64,000 nucleotides of DNA from Betaproteobacteria bacterium (GTDB lineage Bacteria; Pseudomonadota; Gammaproteobacteria; Burkholderiales; Rhodocyclaceae): NCBI GenBank assembly GCA_016194935.1, contig JACQAO010000028.1:86366-150365 (forward strand), read 5' to 3'. Below, in pieces: positions 45,112-53,745 of the stretch; positions within the stretch are counted from its first letter, which is position 1; each line of letters begins with the position of its first letter. The position numbers and the translations under genes are program-made. Below the pieces are notes generated by a model. That model ran no database searches, was not told the DNA's origin, and was given only the letters and a program-made list of their open reading frames with translations.

Positions 45112-45130
45112 TGCTTCTAAAAGAGAAGCA
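45112..45130. promoter_or_regulatory. HxlR operator-like site 1
   Basis: TGCTTCTAAAAGAGAAGCA: 7-bp inverted arms with a 5-bp spacer, just upstream of the CMD gene start (45101). Matches site 2 at 17 of 19 positions, 33 bp apart (about three helical turns). Confidence 0.75.
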
Positions 45131-45144
45131 ATTATATACACAAC

Positions 45145-45163
45145 TGCTGCTAAAATAGAAGCA
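45145..45163. promoter_or_regulatory. HxlR operator-like site 2
   Basis: TGCTGCTAAAATAGAAGCA repeats site 1 with two differences. It ends on the first base of the regulator ATG (45163), a position suited to autorepression. Confidence 0.72.
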
Positions 45164-45492
45164 TGAAGACCAAAAACCATTCCAGGGCAAGCGAGCAAAA
45201 GGCTAAAAACGCCATCAACGCGGCCATTGCGTTGTTCCACAAACGCTGGACCATGCGCATTCTTTGGGAATTGCGGGAGGGGCCGGTGACGTTTCGGCAA
45301 CTTCAGGCAGCCTGCTCCGAAGTCTCATCATCAGTGCTGAATGTCCGGCTGCTCGAGTTACGCGCTGCGCAACTGGTGGAGCACACTTCCGGCGAGGGGT
45401 ATGCCTTGACTGCGTGGGGCGCAGAATTGCTGGTCGCCATGCGTCCGTTGGTACTCTGGGCAGGGCGCTGGCATCAGGCAATTATCCAGTAG
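45163..45492 (+). CDS. HxlR-family winged-helix regulator
   Basis: 109 residues with the HxlR pattern FHKRWTMRILWELREGPVTFRQLQAAC, SSSVLNVRLLELRAAQLVEH and TSGEGYALTAWGAELL. It lacks the N-terminal Cys of the other HxlR regulator at 35465. Divergent from the CMD-MaoC operon with two repeated operator sites in the 61-bp gap. Its end overlaps the convergent phosphodiesterase gene by 11 bp. Confidence 0.88.
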   Translation: MKTKNHSRASEQKAKNAINAAIALFHKRWTMRILWELREGPVTFRQLQAACSEVSSSVLNVRLLELRAAQLVEHTSGEGYALTAWGAELLVAMRPLVLWAGRWHQAIIQ

Positions 45493-46003
45493 CGGGCAGC
45501 GTGTGTATCTCGAAGCGCATGGCGGACAGATCGCCGAAGATCCAGGTGGCTGCCGGTGCGCCGAGTCCGGCGATGGTGCCGGGGTTGACCAGCCAGGTCT
45601 GGCTGCCTTTGACGTTGGCTTGCTGGCGGATTTCTGCGATGTGACTATGGCCGCAGCACACCAGGTCGTAGTCGCCGGTGCAGGCCATGCCGTGGCCGAG
45701 GTGAGGATAGTGAGTGATGAAGATACGTCGGCCACCGAGTTCTATCGCCGCATCCTGTCCGTGATAGGCCAGCTTTCCATCCGAATTGCACGCCAGCCGG
45801 GCGATGGCGACCGGGTCGCCGAGGTTGTTGCCATGTACCACATGCAGCGGCAGATCGAGCTTGAGCGTGGCGCGCAGGGTGTTGCCGCCGATCACGTCGC
45901 CGCAATGGATCACGGCCTCGGCGCCCGCGGCCTTGGCTTCAGTCACGGCGGCAGCCAGCATCTGCCCGCGGTCGTGGCTGTCGGAGACGATGCAGATTTT
46001 CAT
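45482..46003 (-). CDS. YfcE/MJ0936-type metallophosphoesterase
   Basis: 173 residues with the calcineurin-type metal motifs in order: VSDSHDRGQML, IHCGDVIGG, HVVHGNNLGD, FITHYPHLGHG and CCGHSHIAEI. Family members hydrolyse small phosphodiesters. The biological substrate is not determined. Confidence 0.9.
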   Translation of the reverse strand: MKICIVSDSHDRGQMLAAAVTEAKAAGAEAVIHCGDVIGGNTLRATLKLDLPLHVVHGNNLGDPVAIARLACNSDGKLAYHGQDAAIELGGRRIFITHYPHLGHGMACTGDYDLVCCGHSHIAEIRQQANVKGSQTWLVNPGTIAGLGAPAATWIFGDLSAMRFEIHTLPATG

Positions 46004-46029
46004 TTATGCCCGCTTTTGTTTTCTGGGTA

Positions 46030-46221
46030 TCAGGGCTGCGTGGGAGGAGTCGTGATTCCGAAAACCTCACCAAGGCTCAGTTCCCGGATCAGTGCTTCGG
46101 CGGCGGCCTGTCCATGTTCTCGCTGTACCTCGGCGAGGATCAGGCGTGCGCCGTGGCGATTGTAGCCGCCACCGAAACTGGCTTGCGTAGCGAGCAACTG
46201 ACGGGCTTTTTCCAGTGTCAT
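46030..46221 (-). CDS. Small conserved hypothetical protein
   Basis: 63 residues (MTLEKARQLLATQASFGGGY, then NRHGARLILAEVQREHGQAA). Helical, no recognised domain. It starts 6 bp after the stop of the next upstream gene, and the phosphodiesterase gene follows 26 bp downstream, so the three form one minus-strand run. Coding is plausible from spacing and composition; no function is offered. Confidence 0.65.
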   Translation of the reverse strand: MTLEKARQLLATQASFGGGYNRHGARLILAEVQREHGQAAAEALIRELSLGEVFGITTPPTQP

Positions 46222-46227
46222 ATCACT

Positions 46228-46710
46228 TCATATCACCAATGGGCCGTGGTAATCGTCATCGACCTTGCCGTCGAGTTCGACGCGGCTGGCGCCGGACGGC
46301 ACGCCTTGCCGTGTCTTCTCGTGGTCGGCTTGCACTTGCAGCAGGATGGTGACGCATTCGGCGAGGTCGTTGTAGATGTCGCGGCCAGTGCCGAACTGCT
46401 CGTTTTCCGAGTAGAAAAACTGGCAGCGGTAGCGGTTTTCGCCGACTTTGCAGATGACGAAATCCGCGCCGCGCTCGCTCCAGAAGATCGTCGGGCAGTC
46501 GCTCGGCGGCGCTGGTTCGGGTTCGAGTTGCAGTTCGCTGTCGGCGAGTTGCAAGGAAACCAGTTTGCCATAGCGTTCCAGCAAGGCCTGGCTGACGATA
46601 TGCTGTTCGTTGGAAGTGAAATCGGGGATAGTGCTATTCTCGTTCAAGGTAGACTTCTTCTCTGCATGTTCAGGTTGGGGCGAGACTTTACATCTGTTCT
46701 TCAAATTCAA
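46228..46710 (-). CDS. Hypothetical protein
   Basis: About 160 residues, acidic, with a Pro-rich segment (ELQLEPEPAPPSDCPTIFW) and a C-terminal DGKVDDDYHGPLVI. No family recognised. The N-terminal residues before about 23 (NLKNRCKVSPQPEHAEKK) look poorly conserved in character, so the real start may be further in. Its end is coupled to the small protein at 46221. Confidence 0.6.
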   Translation of the reverse strand: MNLKNRCKVSPQPEHAEKKSTLNENSTIPDFTSNEQHIVSQALLERYGKLVSLQLADSELQLEPEPAPPSDCPTIFWSERGADFVICKVGENRYRCQFFYSENEQFGTGRDIYNDLAECVTILLQVQADHEKTRQGVPSGASRVELDGKVDDDYHGPLVI

Positions 46711-46814
46711 ACAATCACCAATGCTTATCAGGAAATAAGAATTATCCCCTTGTTGATGCCGCTGTGACTTGCAAGAATATCAAACTTCTCTAATGTACGG
46801 ATAACTTCCTGCCC

Positions 46815-49703
46815 ATGTCTGCCGCTGTTGCCCCAGAGGTTGCCCCCGCCGTTCAGGAAATCAAGAAGACCACATGTTATATGTGCGCCTGCCGCTGCGG
46901 CATCCGCGTGCATCTGCGTGACGGGCAGGTGCGCTACATCGACGGTAATCCGGATCATCCGTTGAATCAGGGAGTGATCTGCGCCAAGGGCTCCTCCGGG
47001 ATCATGAAGCAGTATTCGCCGGCGCGGTTGTTGAAGCCGCTCAAGCGCAAGGCTGGTGCGGAACGCGGCGCCGGCGACTTCGAAGAGATTTCCTGGGAGG
47101 AAGTCTACGCGACCCTGGCCGAACGGCTGGGGAAAATCCGCGCCACCGACCCGAAAAAATTTGCGTTATTCACCGGACGCGACCAGATGCAGGCGCTCAC
47201 CGGCCTGTTCGCGCGCCAGTTCGGCACACCCAACTACGCGGCGCACGGTGGCTTGTGTTCGGTGAACATGGCCGCCGGGATGATCTACACCATCGGCGGA
47301 TCATTCTGGGAATTCGGCGGGCCGGATCTGGATCGCGCCAAGCTGTTCGTGATGATCGGCACCGCCGAGGATCATCACTCGAATCCGCTGAAAATCGCCA
47401 TCGCCAAGTTCAAGCGCAATGGCGGTCGCTTCATCTCGATCAACCCGGTGCGCACCGGCTACTCGGCGATTGCCGACGAGTGGGTGCCGATCCGTCCCGG
47501 CACTGATGGCGCGTTATTACTGGCGATCATCCATGAGTTGATCGCCAAAGGACTGTACGACCGGGATTTCCTGGTGCGCTATACCAATGCCGGCCAGTTG
47601 GTGAATCTCGACGACAAGCATGATGAGTTCGGCATGTTCGTGCGCACCGAAGTGCCGCAGGAGGAGGCCTGCTACGACCCGCAGAACAAGCTGTGGTGGG
47701 ATCGCATCAGCAACAAGCCGGTGATCACGCACAGTGAAGGCGCCGACCCTTTTCTGCTGGGTGAGTTTGTCCTGTCCGACGGCACCCCGGTCAAGCCGTC
47801 TTTTCAGTTGCTGCAAGAGCGCGTGCAGGATTACACGCCGGAGTGGGCGGCGCAGATCACCGGCATCCCGGTGGATGTCATCCGTCGCCTGGCTTACGAG
47901 ATGGGCGTCACGGCGCGCGATCAGCAGATTGAATTGCCGATTGCCTGGACCGATTCCTGGGGCAAGGAACACGACACCGTCACCGGCAACCCCGTGGCGT
48001 TTCACGCCATGCGCGGCCTGGCGGCGCACTCCAACGGCTTCCACACGATACGCGCGCTGGCGATTCTGATGTCCCTGCTCGGCACTATCGACCGGCCCGG
48101 CGGCTTCCGCCACAAAGCGCCGTTTCCGCGACCGATTCCTCCGTGCGCGCGCACCCCCACCTCGCCGCTGGCGGTCCGGCCCGATACGCCGCTGGACGGC
48201 ATGGCGCTGGGCTGGCCGTCCGACCCGGACGACTTGTTCATCCACGAAGACGGCACGCCGGTGCGCATCGACAAGGCCTTCTCGTGGGAGTATCCGCTGT
48301 CGGTGCATGGGCTGATGCACAATGTCATCACCAACGCCTGGCGCGGCGATCCCTACCGCATCGACACGCTGATGATTTTCATGTCCAACATGGCCTGGAA
48401 CTCGACCATGAATACCGTCGAGGTCAGGAAAATGCTCAATGACAAAGACGAGCACGGTGAACATAAGATTCCCTTCATCGTCGTGTGCGATGCCTTCCAG
48501 TCGGAGATGACGGCCTTCGCCGACCTGATCCTGCCCGACACCACTTATCTCGAACGCCACGATGCGATGTCCATGCTGGATCGGCCCATCTCCGAGTTCG
48601 ACGGCCCGGTCGATGCGGTGCGTATTCCAGTGCTTCCGCCCAGCGGCGAATGCAGGCCGTTCCAGGAAGTGTTGATCGAACTCGGCGCCCGTCTCAAGCT
48701 GCCGGTATTCACCGCCAGCGACGGCAGCCGCAAGTACCGCGACTACCCCGACTTCATTGTCAATTACGAAACCGAGCCGGGTTCCGGCATCGGTTTCCTG
48801 GCCGGCTGGCGCGGGCGCGGCGGCGAGAAATTCATGCGCGGCGAGCCTAATCCGAACCAGTGGGAAATGTATGCCAAGAACAACTGCATCTACCACCACG
48901 AGTTGCCGCGCTCCTACCAGTACATGCGCAACTGGAATCAAGGCTACCTGGAGTGGTCGCAGCGCAATCGCATCACGCGCTATGCCGAACCGATTTTGAT
49001 CCACCTGTATTCCGAAGTGTTGCAGAAGTTTCGCCTGGCCGCCCAGGGCAAGGGTATCAGCCGCAAGCCGCCCGAGCATTTGAAGCAGCGCGTCGAAACA
49101 TTTTTCGATCCGCTGCCGTTCTTCTACGAGCCGCTGGAAACGCAACTCACCGACAAGCACAAATATCCGCTTGCCGCCATCACTCAACGGCCAATGGCCA
49201 TGTACCACTCCTGGGATTCGCAGAATGCATGGCTGCGGCAGATCCATACCTACAACACGCTGTATGTGAATACCCAAACGGCGCGCCTGCAAGGCATCGC
49301 CGACGGCGACTGGATCTGGGTGGAGTCGCAGTGGGGCAAGGTGCGTTGCATGGCGCAGCACAGCGAAGCGGTGGAGCCGGGGACAGTATGGACCTGGAAT
49401 GCCATCGGCAAGGCCGCCGGGGCATGGAACCTGACGCCCGAGGCCAATGAGTCGCGCCAGGGCTTCCTGCTCAACCATTTGATTTCCGATGAGCTGCCCG
49501 GAAAACCAGGTGCAAGCAGAGTTTCAAATTCCGACCCGGTCACCGGCCAGGCCGCCTGGTATGACGTGCGAGTGCGAATTTACAAGGCCGGCGCGGAGGA
49601 AGCGCAGGAGACCTCGCCGCAATTCGAAGCACTGACACCCGTACCAGGCATGAAACAGCGCCCCACCTGGCTGGCTTACTTCGGCGGCGGGAAAATAAAA
49701 TGA
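46815..49703 (+). CDS. soeA: Cytoplasmic sulfite dehydrogenase molybdoprotein SoeA
   Basis: 962-residue complex-iron-sulfur molybdoenzyme. The N-terminal [4Fe-4S] motif CYMCACRCG with VICAKGSSG is present and there is no twin-arginine signal, so the enzyme stays in the cytoplasm as known for SoeA. HGGLCSVNMAAG probably carries the molybdenum-ligand Cys. Segments GTAEDHHSNPLKIAIAKFK and LIFMSNMAWNSTMNT and the C-terminal beta-barrel cofactor domain follow. SoeABC oxidises sulfite directly to sulfate and feeds electrons to quinone. soeB follows after 28 bp. Confidence 0.93.
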   Translation: MSAAVAPEVAPAVQEIKKTTCYMCACRCGIRVHLRDGQVRYIDGNPDHPLNQGVICAKGSSGIMKQYSPARLLKPLKRKAGAERGAGDFEEISWEEVYATLAERLGKIRATDPKKFALFTGRDQMQALTGLFARQFGTPNYAAHGGLCSVNMAAGMIYTIGGSFWEFGGPDLDRAKLFVMIGTAEDHHSNPLKIAIAKFKRNGGRFISINPVRTGYSAIADEWVPIRPGTDGALLLAIIHELIAKGLYDRDFLVRYTNAGQLVNLDDKHDEFGMFVRTEVPQEEACYDPQNKLWWDRISNKPVITHSEGADPFLLGEFVLSDGTPVKPSFQLLQERVQDYTPEWAAQITGIPVDVIRRLAYEMGVTARDQQIELPIAWTDSWGKEHDTVTGNPVAFHAMRGLAAHSNGFHTIRALAILMSLLGTIDRPGGFRHKAPFPRPIPPCARTPTSPLAVRPDTPLDGMALGWPSDPDDLFIHEDGTPVRIDKAFSWEYPLSVHGLMHNVITNAWRGDPYRIDTLMIFMSNMAWNSTMNTVEVRKMLNDKDEHGEHKIPFIVVCDAFQSEMTAFADLILPDTTYLERHDAMSMLDRPISEFDGPVDAVRIPVLPPSGECRPFQEVLIELGARLKLPVFTASDGSRKYRDYPDFIVNYETEPGSGIGFLAGWRGRGGEKFMRGEPNPNQWEMYAKNNCIYHHELPRSYQYMRNWNQGYLEWSQRNRITRYAEPILIHLYSEVLQKFRLAAQGKGISRKPPEHLKQRVETFFDPLPFFYEPLETQLTDKHKYPLAAITQRPMAMYHSWDSQNAWLRQIHTYNTLYVNTQTARLQGIADGDWIWVESQWGKVRCMAQHSEAVEPGTVWTWNAIGKAAGAWNLTPEANESRQGFLLNHLISDELPGKPGASRVSNSDPVTGQAAWYDVRVRIYKAGAEEAQETSPQFEALTPVPGMKQRPTWLAYFGGGKIK

Positions 49704-49731
49704 CTCAACTCGCAATGCTGGAACACTCGCT

Positions 49732-50463
49732 ATGACCCAGCTCGCGTTGGTTATAGACCTCAATGTCTGCGTCGGCTGCCATGCCTGCGTGACCAGTTGC
49801 AAGGAATGGAACACCTCCGGCCCGGCTGGCGCGATGAGCGACGAGCGGCCTTACGACGTTAATCCCACCGGAAATTTTTTCAACCGCGTGCAGACCTTCG
49901 AGGTCGGCGAGTTTCCGAATACCGAAACCGTACACTTCCCCAAATCCTGCCTGCATTGCGAAGACCCACCCTGCGTGCCGGTGTGTCCGACCGGCGCTTC
50001 CTACAAGCGCAAGGAAGACGGCATCGTGCTGGTCGATTACGACAAGTGCATCGGCTGCAAATACTGCTCCTGGGCCTGTCCCTACGGCGTGCGCGAGATC
50101 GACGAAAAGCAGAAGGTGATGAAAAAGTGCACTCTCTGCGTGGATCGCATCTACGATCAATCACTGCCCGAAGCCGAGCGCAAACCCGCCTGCGTCATGG
50201 CCTGCCCGACCAGCGCCCGACTGTTCGGCGATGTACACGATCCCGAATCAGTGGTATCCAAAGCCATCCGCGAAAGCGGCGGCTACCCGCTGATGCCGGA
50301 GTGGGGTACCCAACCTGCCAATCATTACCTGCCGCGCCGCAAGACCCGGCTGCGGATCCACGAGGACGAACTGGAACGTACCGACAATCCCCTCAAGATC
50401 GACCGGCAACTGCCCAAGCCGGACATGGCGGAACCGTCGCTCGATGATGTGACGTCATGGTAA
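49732..50463 (+). CDS. soeB: SoeB iron-sulfur subunit
   Basis: 243-residue DmsB/NrfC-type ferredoxin with four [4Fe-4S] sets: CVGCHACVTSCKEWN, CLHCEDPPCVPVCPTG, CIGCKYCSWACPYG and CTLCVDR with CVMACPT. It transfers electrons from SoeA to the membrane subunit. Ends 10 bp before soeC. Confidence 0.94.
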   Translation: MTQLALVIDLNVCVGCHACVTSCKEWNTSGPAGAMSDERPYDVNPTGNFFNRVQTFEVGEFPNTETVHFPKSCLHCEDPPCVPVCPTGASYKRKEDGIVLVDYDKCIGCKYCSWACPYGVREIDEKQKVMKKCTLCVDRIYDQSLPEAERKPACVMACPTSARLFGDVHDPESVVSKAIRESGGYPLMPEWGTQPANHYLPRRKTRLRIHEDELERTDNPLKIDRQLPKPDMAEPSLDDVTSW

Positions 50464-50473
50464 GCGCGTCACT

Positions 50474-51454
50474 ATGAATCCGGCCTTTTCCGTCATCTTC
50501 CTCACCACCCTGATCGGCGTCGGCCAGGGCTTGTTCCTGGCGTTGTTCACCGCCCAGACTTACGCACTGTTCGGCATTTTGCCGGAGCAGGACAGTGTCG
50601 GTTTTTATGCTTACGGCAGTCTGCTGGCGCTGGTTTTCATGGCGGCTGGATTGATTGCCTCGTTCTTTCATTTGGGCCATCCCGAGCGTGCCTGGCGTTC
50701 GGCGGCGATGTGGCGGACTTCCTGGCTGTCGCGTGAAGTGATCGTGCTGCCGGCCTTCATGGGCGTGCTGTTTCTTTACGGTCTGGCGCATCTGCTGGAC
50801 TGGAAGCAGGTGTTGCTGACCTTGCCGACCGGCCTGTCCATCAACGTCACCGTGGCATTGGGAATGCTCGGCACCTTGCTGGCGTTTGCATTGTTCGTGT
50901 GCACCGGCATGATTTACGCCTGCCTGCGTTTCTTGCGCGAATGGCATACGCCGCTGACGATCATCAACTACATCCTGCTCGGCGGCGCTTCCGGCTTCAC
51001 CCTGGCAACGATTTTCGCCGCCTATGCAGCGCCGGCCCTGGCAGGGTTTTTTGCCGGCTGGGCGATGATTATTACCTTGTGCGGGCTGGTCGGACGGGCA
51101 GCTTCACTGTTCCGCAATGCGCGCTTGAAGCCCCGCTCCACATTGCAAACGGCGATCGGCGTCAAGCATCCGCGCATCGTGCAAAAGTCTCAGGGCTTCA
51201 TGGGCGGTTCATTCAACACCCGCGAGTTCTTTCACGGCCAGACCCCGGCGCTGTTGCGTTCGATCAAGTGGATGTTCCTGCTCTGCGTGTTTGTGTTGCC
51301 GATATTTTTCCTGGTGAGCGGCCTGGCGACGGCATCGGCGGCATTGCTATTGCTGGCCTTTGCCGTGCAATACATCGGGCTGCTGGCGGAACGCTGGTTT
51401 TTCTTCGCCCAGGCCAATCACCCGCAGAATCTCTACTATCAAGTGGTCTCGTGA
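50474..51454 (+). CDS. soeC: SoeC membrane anchor (DmsC/NrfD type)
   Basis: 326 residues with about eight membrane helices (FSVIFLTTLIGVGQGLFLAL first; GSLLALVFMAAGLIASFFHLGHPERAWRSA follows, with the conserved LGHPERAW loop of DmsC proteins). It anchors SoeAB to the cytoplasmic face and passes electrons to quinone. Last gene of soeABC; the next gene is convergent. Confidence 0.93.
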   Translation: MNPAFSVIFLTTLIGVGQGLFLALFTAQTYALFGILPEQDSVGFYAYGSLLALVFMAAGLIASFFHLGHPERAWRSAAMWRTSWLSREVIVLPAFMGVLFLYGLAHLLDWKQVLLTLPTGLSINVTVALGMLGTLLAFALFVCTGMIYACLRFLREWHTPLTIINYILLGGASGFTLATIFAAYAAPALAGFFAGWAMIITLCGLVGRAASLFRNARLKPRSTLQTAIGVKHPRIVQKSQGFMGGSFNTREFFHGQTPALLRSIKWMFLLCVFVLPIFFLVSGLATASAALLLLAFAVQYIGLLAERWFFFAQANHPQNLYYQVVS

Positions 51455-51510
51455 TGGGTGAAGATGCTTGCACCGTGGCCGAATCAGCGCAAAGACAATA
51501 CGATTGTGGC

Positions 51511-52008
51511 TTAGCCCCCGAAGGCAACACTGCAAGCATGCTCCAGGCAAAGTTGCTGCACATTTACGCCTAACTCCACAACAAATTCAACTTGCTTGTG
51601 CCAGCCTGTATCCACGGCATTAACGATTTCTGCACTCGCAACCACAGCGGCGGCAAGAAATTTTCGGTCGCTTTTATCTATTGAATTGGGTGGCAGTTCT
51701 TTGAAGCCGCGTTCTTCGTCATCAATCTGTGTAATGGATACGCGCCTTACCTTCTTGTTGAGATACATGTGGTCGTGTAGATACTTGAAAAACATATCTC
51801 CAACACCGGGCTGTCCTTTGTAGCTTAGATGGCGGCTATATTCTCCGAATATTAGCCCCGGCTCATCAAGGATGATGAGGGTGCGTTTCCTGGGCGCTAC
51901 CAGTCCTTGGAGAAACTCAGTACAGGCATACTGGCAAGCCAGACTGGCATGCGGCGTATCCCGTCCATTGGCCACAATGGCCACATTGGTGTCCACTACA
52001 ACTTTCAT
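51511..52008 (-). CDS. PIN-domain protein, putative effector nuclease
   Basis: 165 residues. PIN-type acidic residues are in place: N-terminal VVVDTNVAIVANG, mid Glu/Asp cluster IDDEERGF, C-terminal KSDRKFLAAAVVASAE and VNAVDTGW. The C-terminal ELGVNVQQLC strand-helix completes the fold. PIN proteins are magnesium-dependent RNases, usually toxins. No small antitoxin is adjacent; instead its ATG overlaps the stop of an OLD/ABC-like ATPase by 4 bp (ATGA). The pair lies between soeC and leuC in DNA that looks less GC-rich than its surroundings. Confidence 0.82.
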   Translation of the reverse strand: MKVVVDTNVAIVANGRDTPHASLACQYACTEFLQGLVAPRKRTLIILDEPGLIFGEYSRHLSYKGQPGVGDMFFKYLHDHMYLNKKVRRVSITQIDDEERGFKELPPNSIDKSDRKFLAAAVVASAEIVNAVDTGWHKQVEFVVELGVNVQQLCLEHACSVAFGG

Positions 52009-53381
52009 TCGTGAACGGCTTCCATTTTTCTTTTCAGAATTTCTTTTCTGGTTTCGGCAATCTCGGTCATTTCATCGCCAAAGAACTCTGGGGGCCAATT
52101 CAGGATTTCACCAAACATATCAAGATCGAGATCAATCAGCTTAGATTGACCGGCTACACTATCGCAGAAATACAACTTGATGTTCTTTGACTCAAAGGTT
52201 TTGTCGGCTACGCGGCGCTGGAAGCGCCGTAGCATATGTTCGCTGTGGCTTTCCACAATCACCTGTAACTTCCTGGCTTTCGCCACGGAAAGAATTACAT
52301 CTGCCAAACCACTTTGCACCGAGGGATGAAGGTGAATTTCCGGCTGCTCCATGATGACTGTGCTGCCCTCTGGTACGTAGTAAAGCAACACTAAAGCAGG
52401 CAACACTTGGGATACGCCAAAACCAACATCTGTCAATGATGCCCCCGGGCTATTGGCATCGCGCTTGACTACGGCCCGGTATAGGTTCGCACCGACACCA
52501 ATTTCTTCAATCTTGAATTCATGAATCAGCTTCAGTTCTTTCAGCCAGTAAGCGATAATTTCCTGAAAGGGCTTGAGGTGCGTCCTGCCTCCGAGGTTGC
52601 GCTTTAAGTTGCGGGCGGTGGCGGATAGCATGGCCTCAATAGTTTGCTCACCACGCAGGCCAACGCCCAACGGACTGGTACCCGACCACGGATATTCGCG
52701 CTTGGGATACTCGCGTAAGGGGCCAAGATAGTAAATCGAATCCATCATTGACTCATACTCGGCGCCAAACAAGCCCAGAAACTCTGCATTTTGGTAATAG
52801 GTTATCGCCTGATCGGGAAATAAATGAGTTTTGATCGGTCCTGGCAGTGCCCAAGCCCTCTGTTGGTTGCGCACAAAACGAAAGTTGGAGTGTTCGGCGG
52901 GCGACACATTCAGTTGATATTCCGTTCCCCCTTCCTTCTTCGGAGAAATGGAGAAGCGAAAGCCACCAAATTGATACTCAAGAAAGTCCGAGACTAGTGT
53001 CTGACCTCGAAGGTGAGCAATCGATTTAACTATAAGATTAGAATCCGAGGCCAGCACCTCGGTTCTCTTTTTGGTCGGATCGCTGATACTGGCTTTCTCG
53101 GGCAGTGACCATTTGATTTTCCATTTAAGGTCTGTATCCACTTTGTGTTCATGAATCACATCCCTGTAGCCACCCAAGTTGACTAGCTGCCCAGGACCGC
53201 CGAAATCCAGTACCAAACCACGATCTGTTGCATTTTTGGTTTGCTTCAGCAGCAACAATAATTGCAGGAGGCTGCTTTTGCCAGAGCTATTGGTGCCAAA
53301 TAGTCCTGTAACCTGACCGAGTTTGATGTCGAGTTTTTTCCAGGACTTGAAGTTTTCTACATAGAGACAATCAAGCATCAC
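52005..53381 (-). CDS. OLD/RecF-like ABC-type ATPase, putative sensor of a two-gene defence module
   Basis: 458 residues. Walker A LFGTNSSGKSSLLQLLLLL at the N-terminus (VENFKSWKKLDI before it), an insertion domain, then ABC-like signature LTDVGFGVSQVLPALVLL, Walker B STVIMEQPEIHLHPSVQ and H-loop VIVESHSEHMLRRFQRRV. These mark the AAA_15/AAA_21 (DUF3696-like) group related to OLD, RecF and the ATPase half of PARIS. It has no TOPRIM domain; nuclease activity would come from the coupled PIN protein. Such ATPases often detect phage products and release a toxic partner; applying this here is inference. Confidence 0.85.
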   Translation of the reverse strand: MMLDCLYVENFKSWKKLDIKLGQVTGLFGTNSSGKSSLLQLLLLLKQTKNATDRGLVLDFGGPGQLVNLGGYRDVIHEHKVDTDLKWKIKWSLPEKASISDPTKKRTEVLASDSNLIVKSIAHLRGQTLVSDFLEYQFGGFRFSISPKKEGGTEYQLNVSPAEHSNFRFVRNQQRAWALPGPIKTHLFPDQAITYYQNAEFLGLFGAEYESMMDSIYYLGPLREYPKREYPWSGTSPLGVGLRGEQTIEAMLSATARNLKRNLGGRTHLKPFQEIIAYWLKELKLIHEFKIEEIGVGANLYRAVVKRDANSPGASLTDVGFGVSQVLPALVLLYYVPEGSTVIMEQPEIHLHPSVQSGLADVILSVAKARKLQVIVESHSEHMLRRFQRRVADKTFESKNIKLYFCDSVAGQSKLIDLDLDMFGEILNWPPEFFGDEMTEIAETRKEILKRKMEAVHE

Positions 53382-53745
53382 TCACCCCGTACATCAAACA
53401 TATCGGAAAATTATAACCTTGCGCCACAACTAAACGGCAATGAATTTAGCGGCAAGGGAAATTTTACGGATGCAACCCCGCCAACAGATTAATTATCCTT
53501 GTTGTTAGCCGCCTGTGGGCATGTGTCGATCACAAACCGTAGCCAGTTGCAGATGCTGTCTTCTCATCCAGCCGATGCCGCATGTATCCGCCAGATTGAG
53601 CTATGACTGCTTGAGGTGGCGGTCGGTCGAATATTAGCCTCCGCGCTAAGTTTTTTTCCTTAGCCTGCCCATCAGTAACGCCTGACAGCGCAGGCCGGCT
53701 ATGCAATAATTCGCCTTCTCCAGTGACCCGGTTCGGATACGTTCC
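53382..53745. other. Intergenic region between the ATPase/PIN module and leuC
   Basis: 364 bp without a gene I can support. On the minus strand TATAAT (complement of 53410-53415), about 30 bp before the ATPase start, is a plausible -10 box with only a weak TTGCCG at 19 bp. A GCTAAG/CTTAGC stem with a T-rich loop lies near 53644-53665. No leader peptide or riboswitch before leuC is obvious. Confidence 0.4.

Noticed and set aside
47517..49478. 653-residue minus-strand frame
   Set aside because: Antisense to soeA; shadow.
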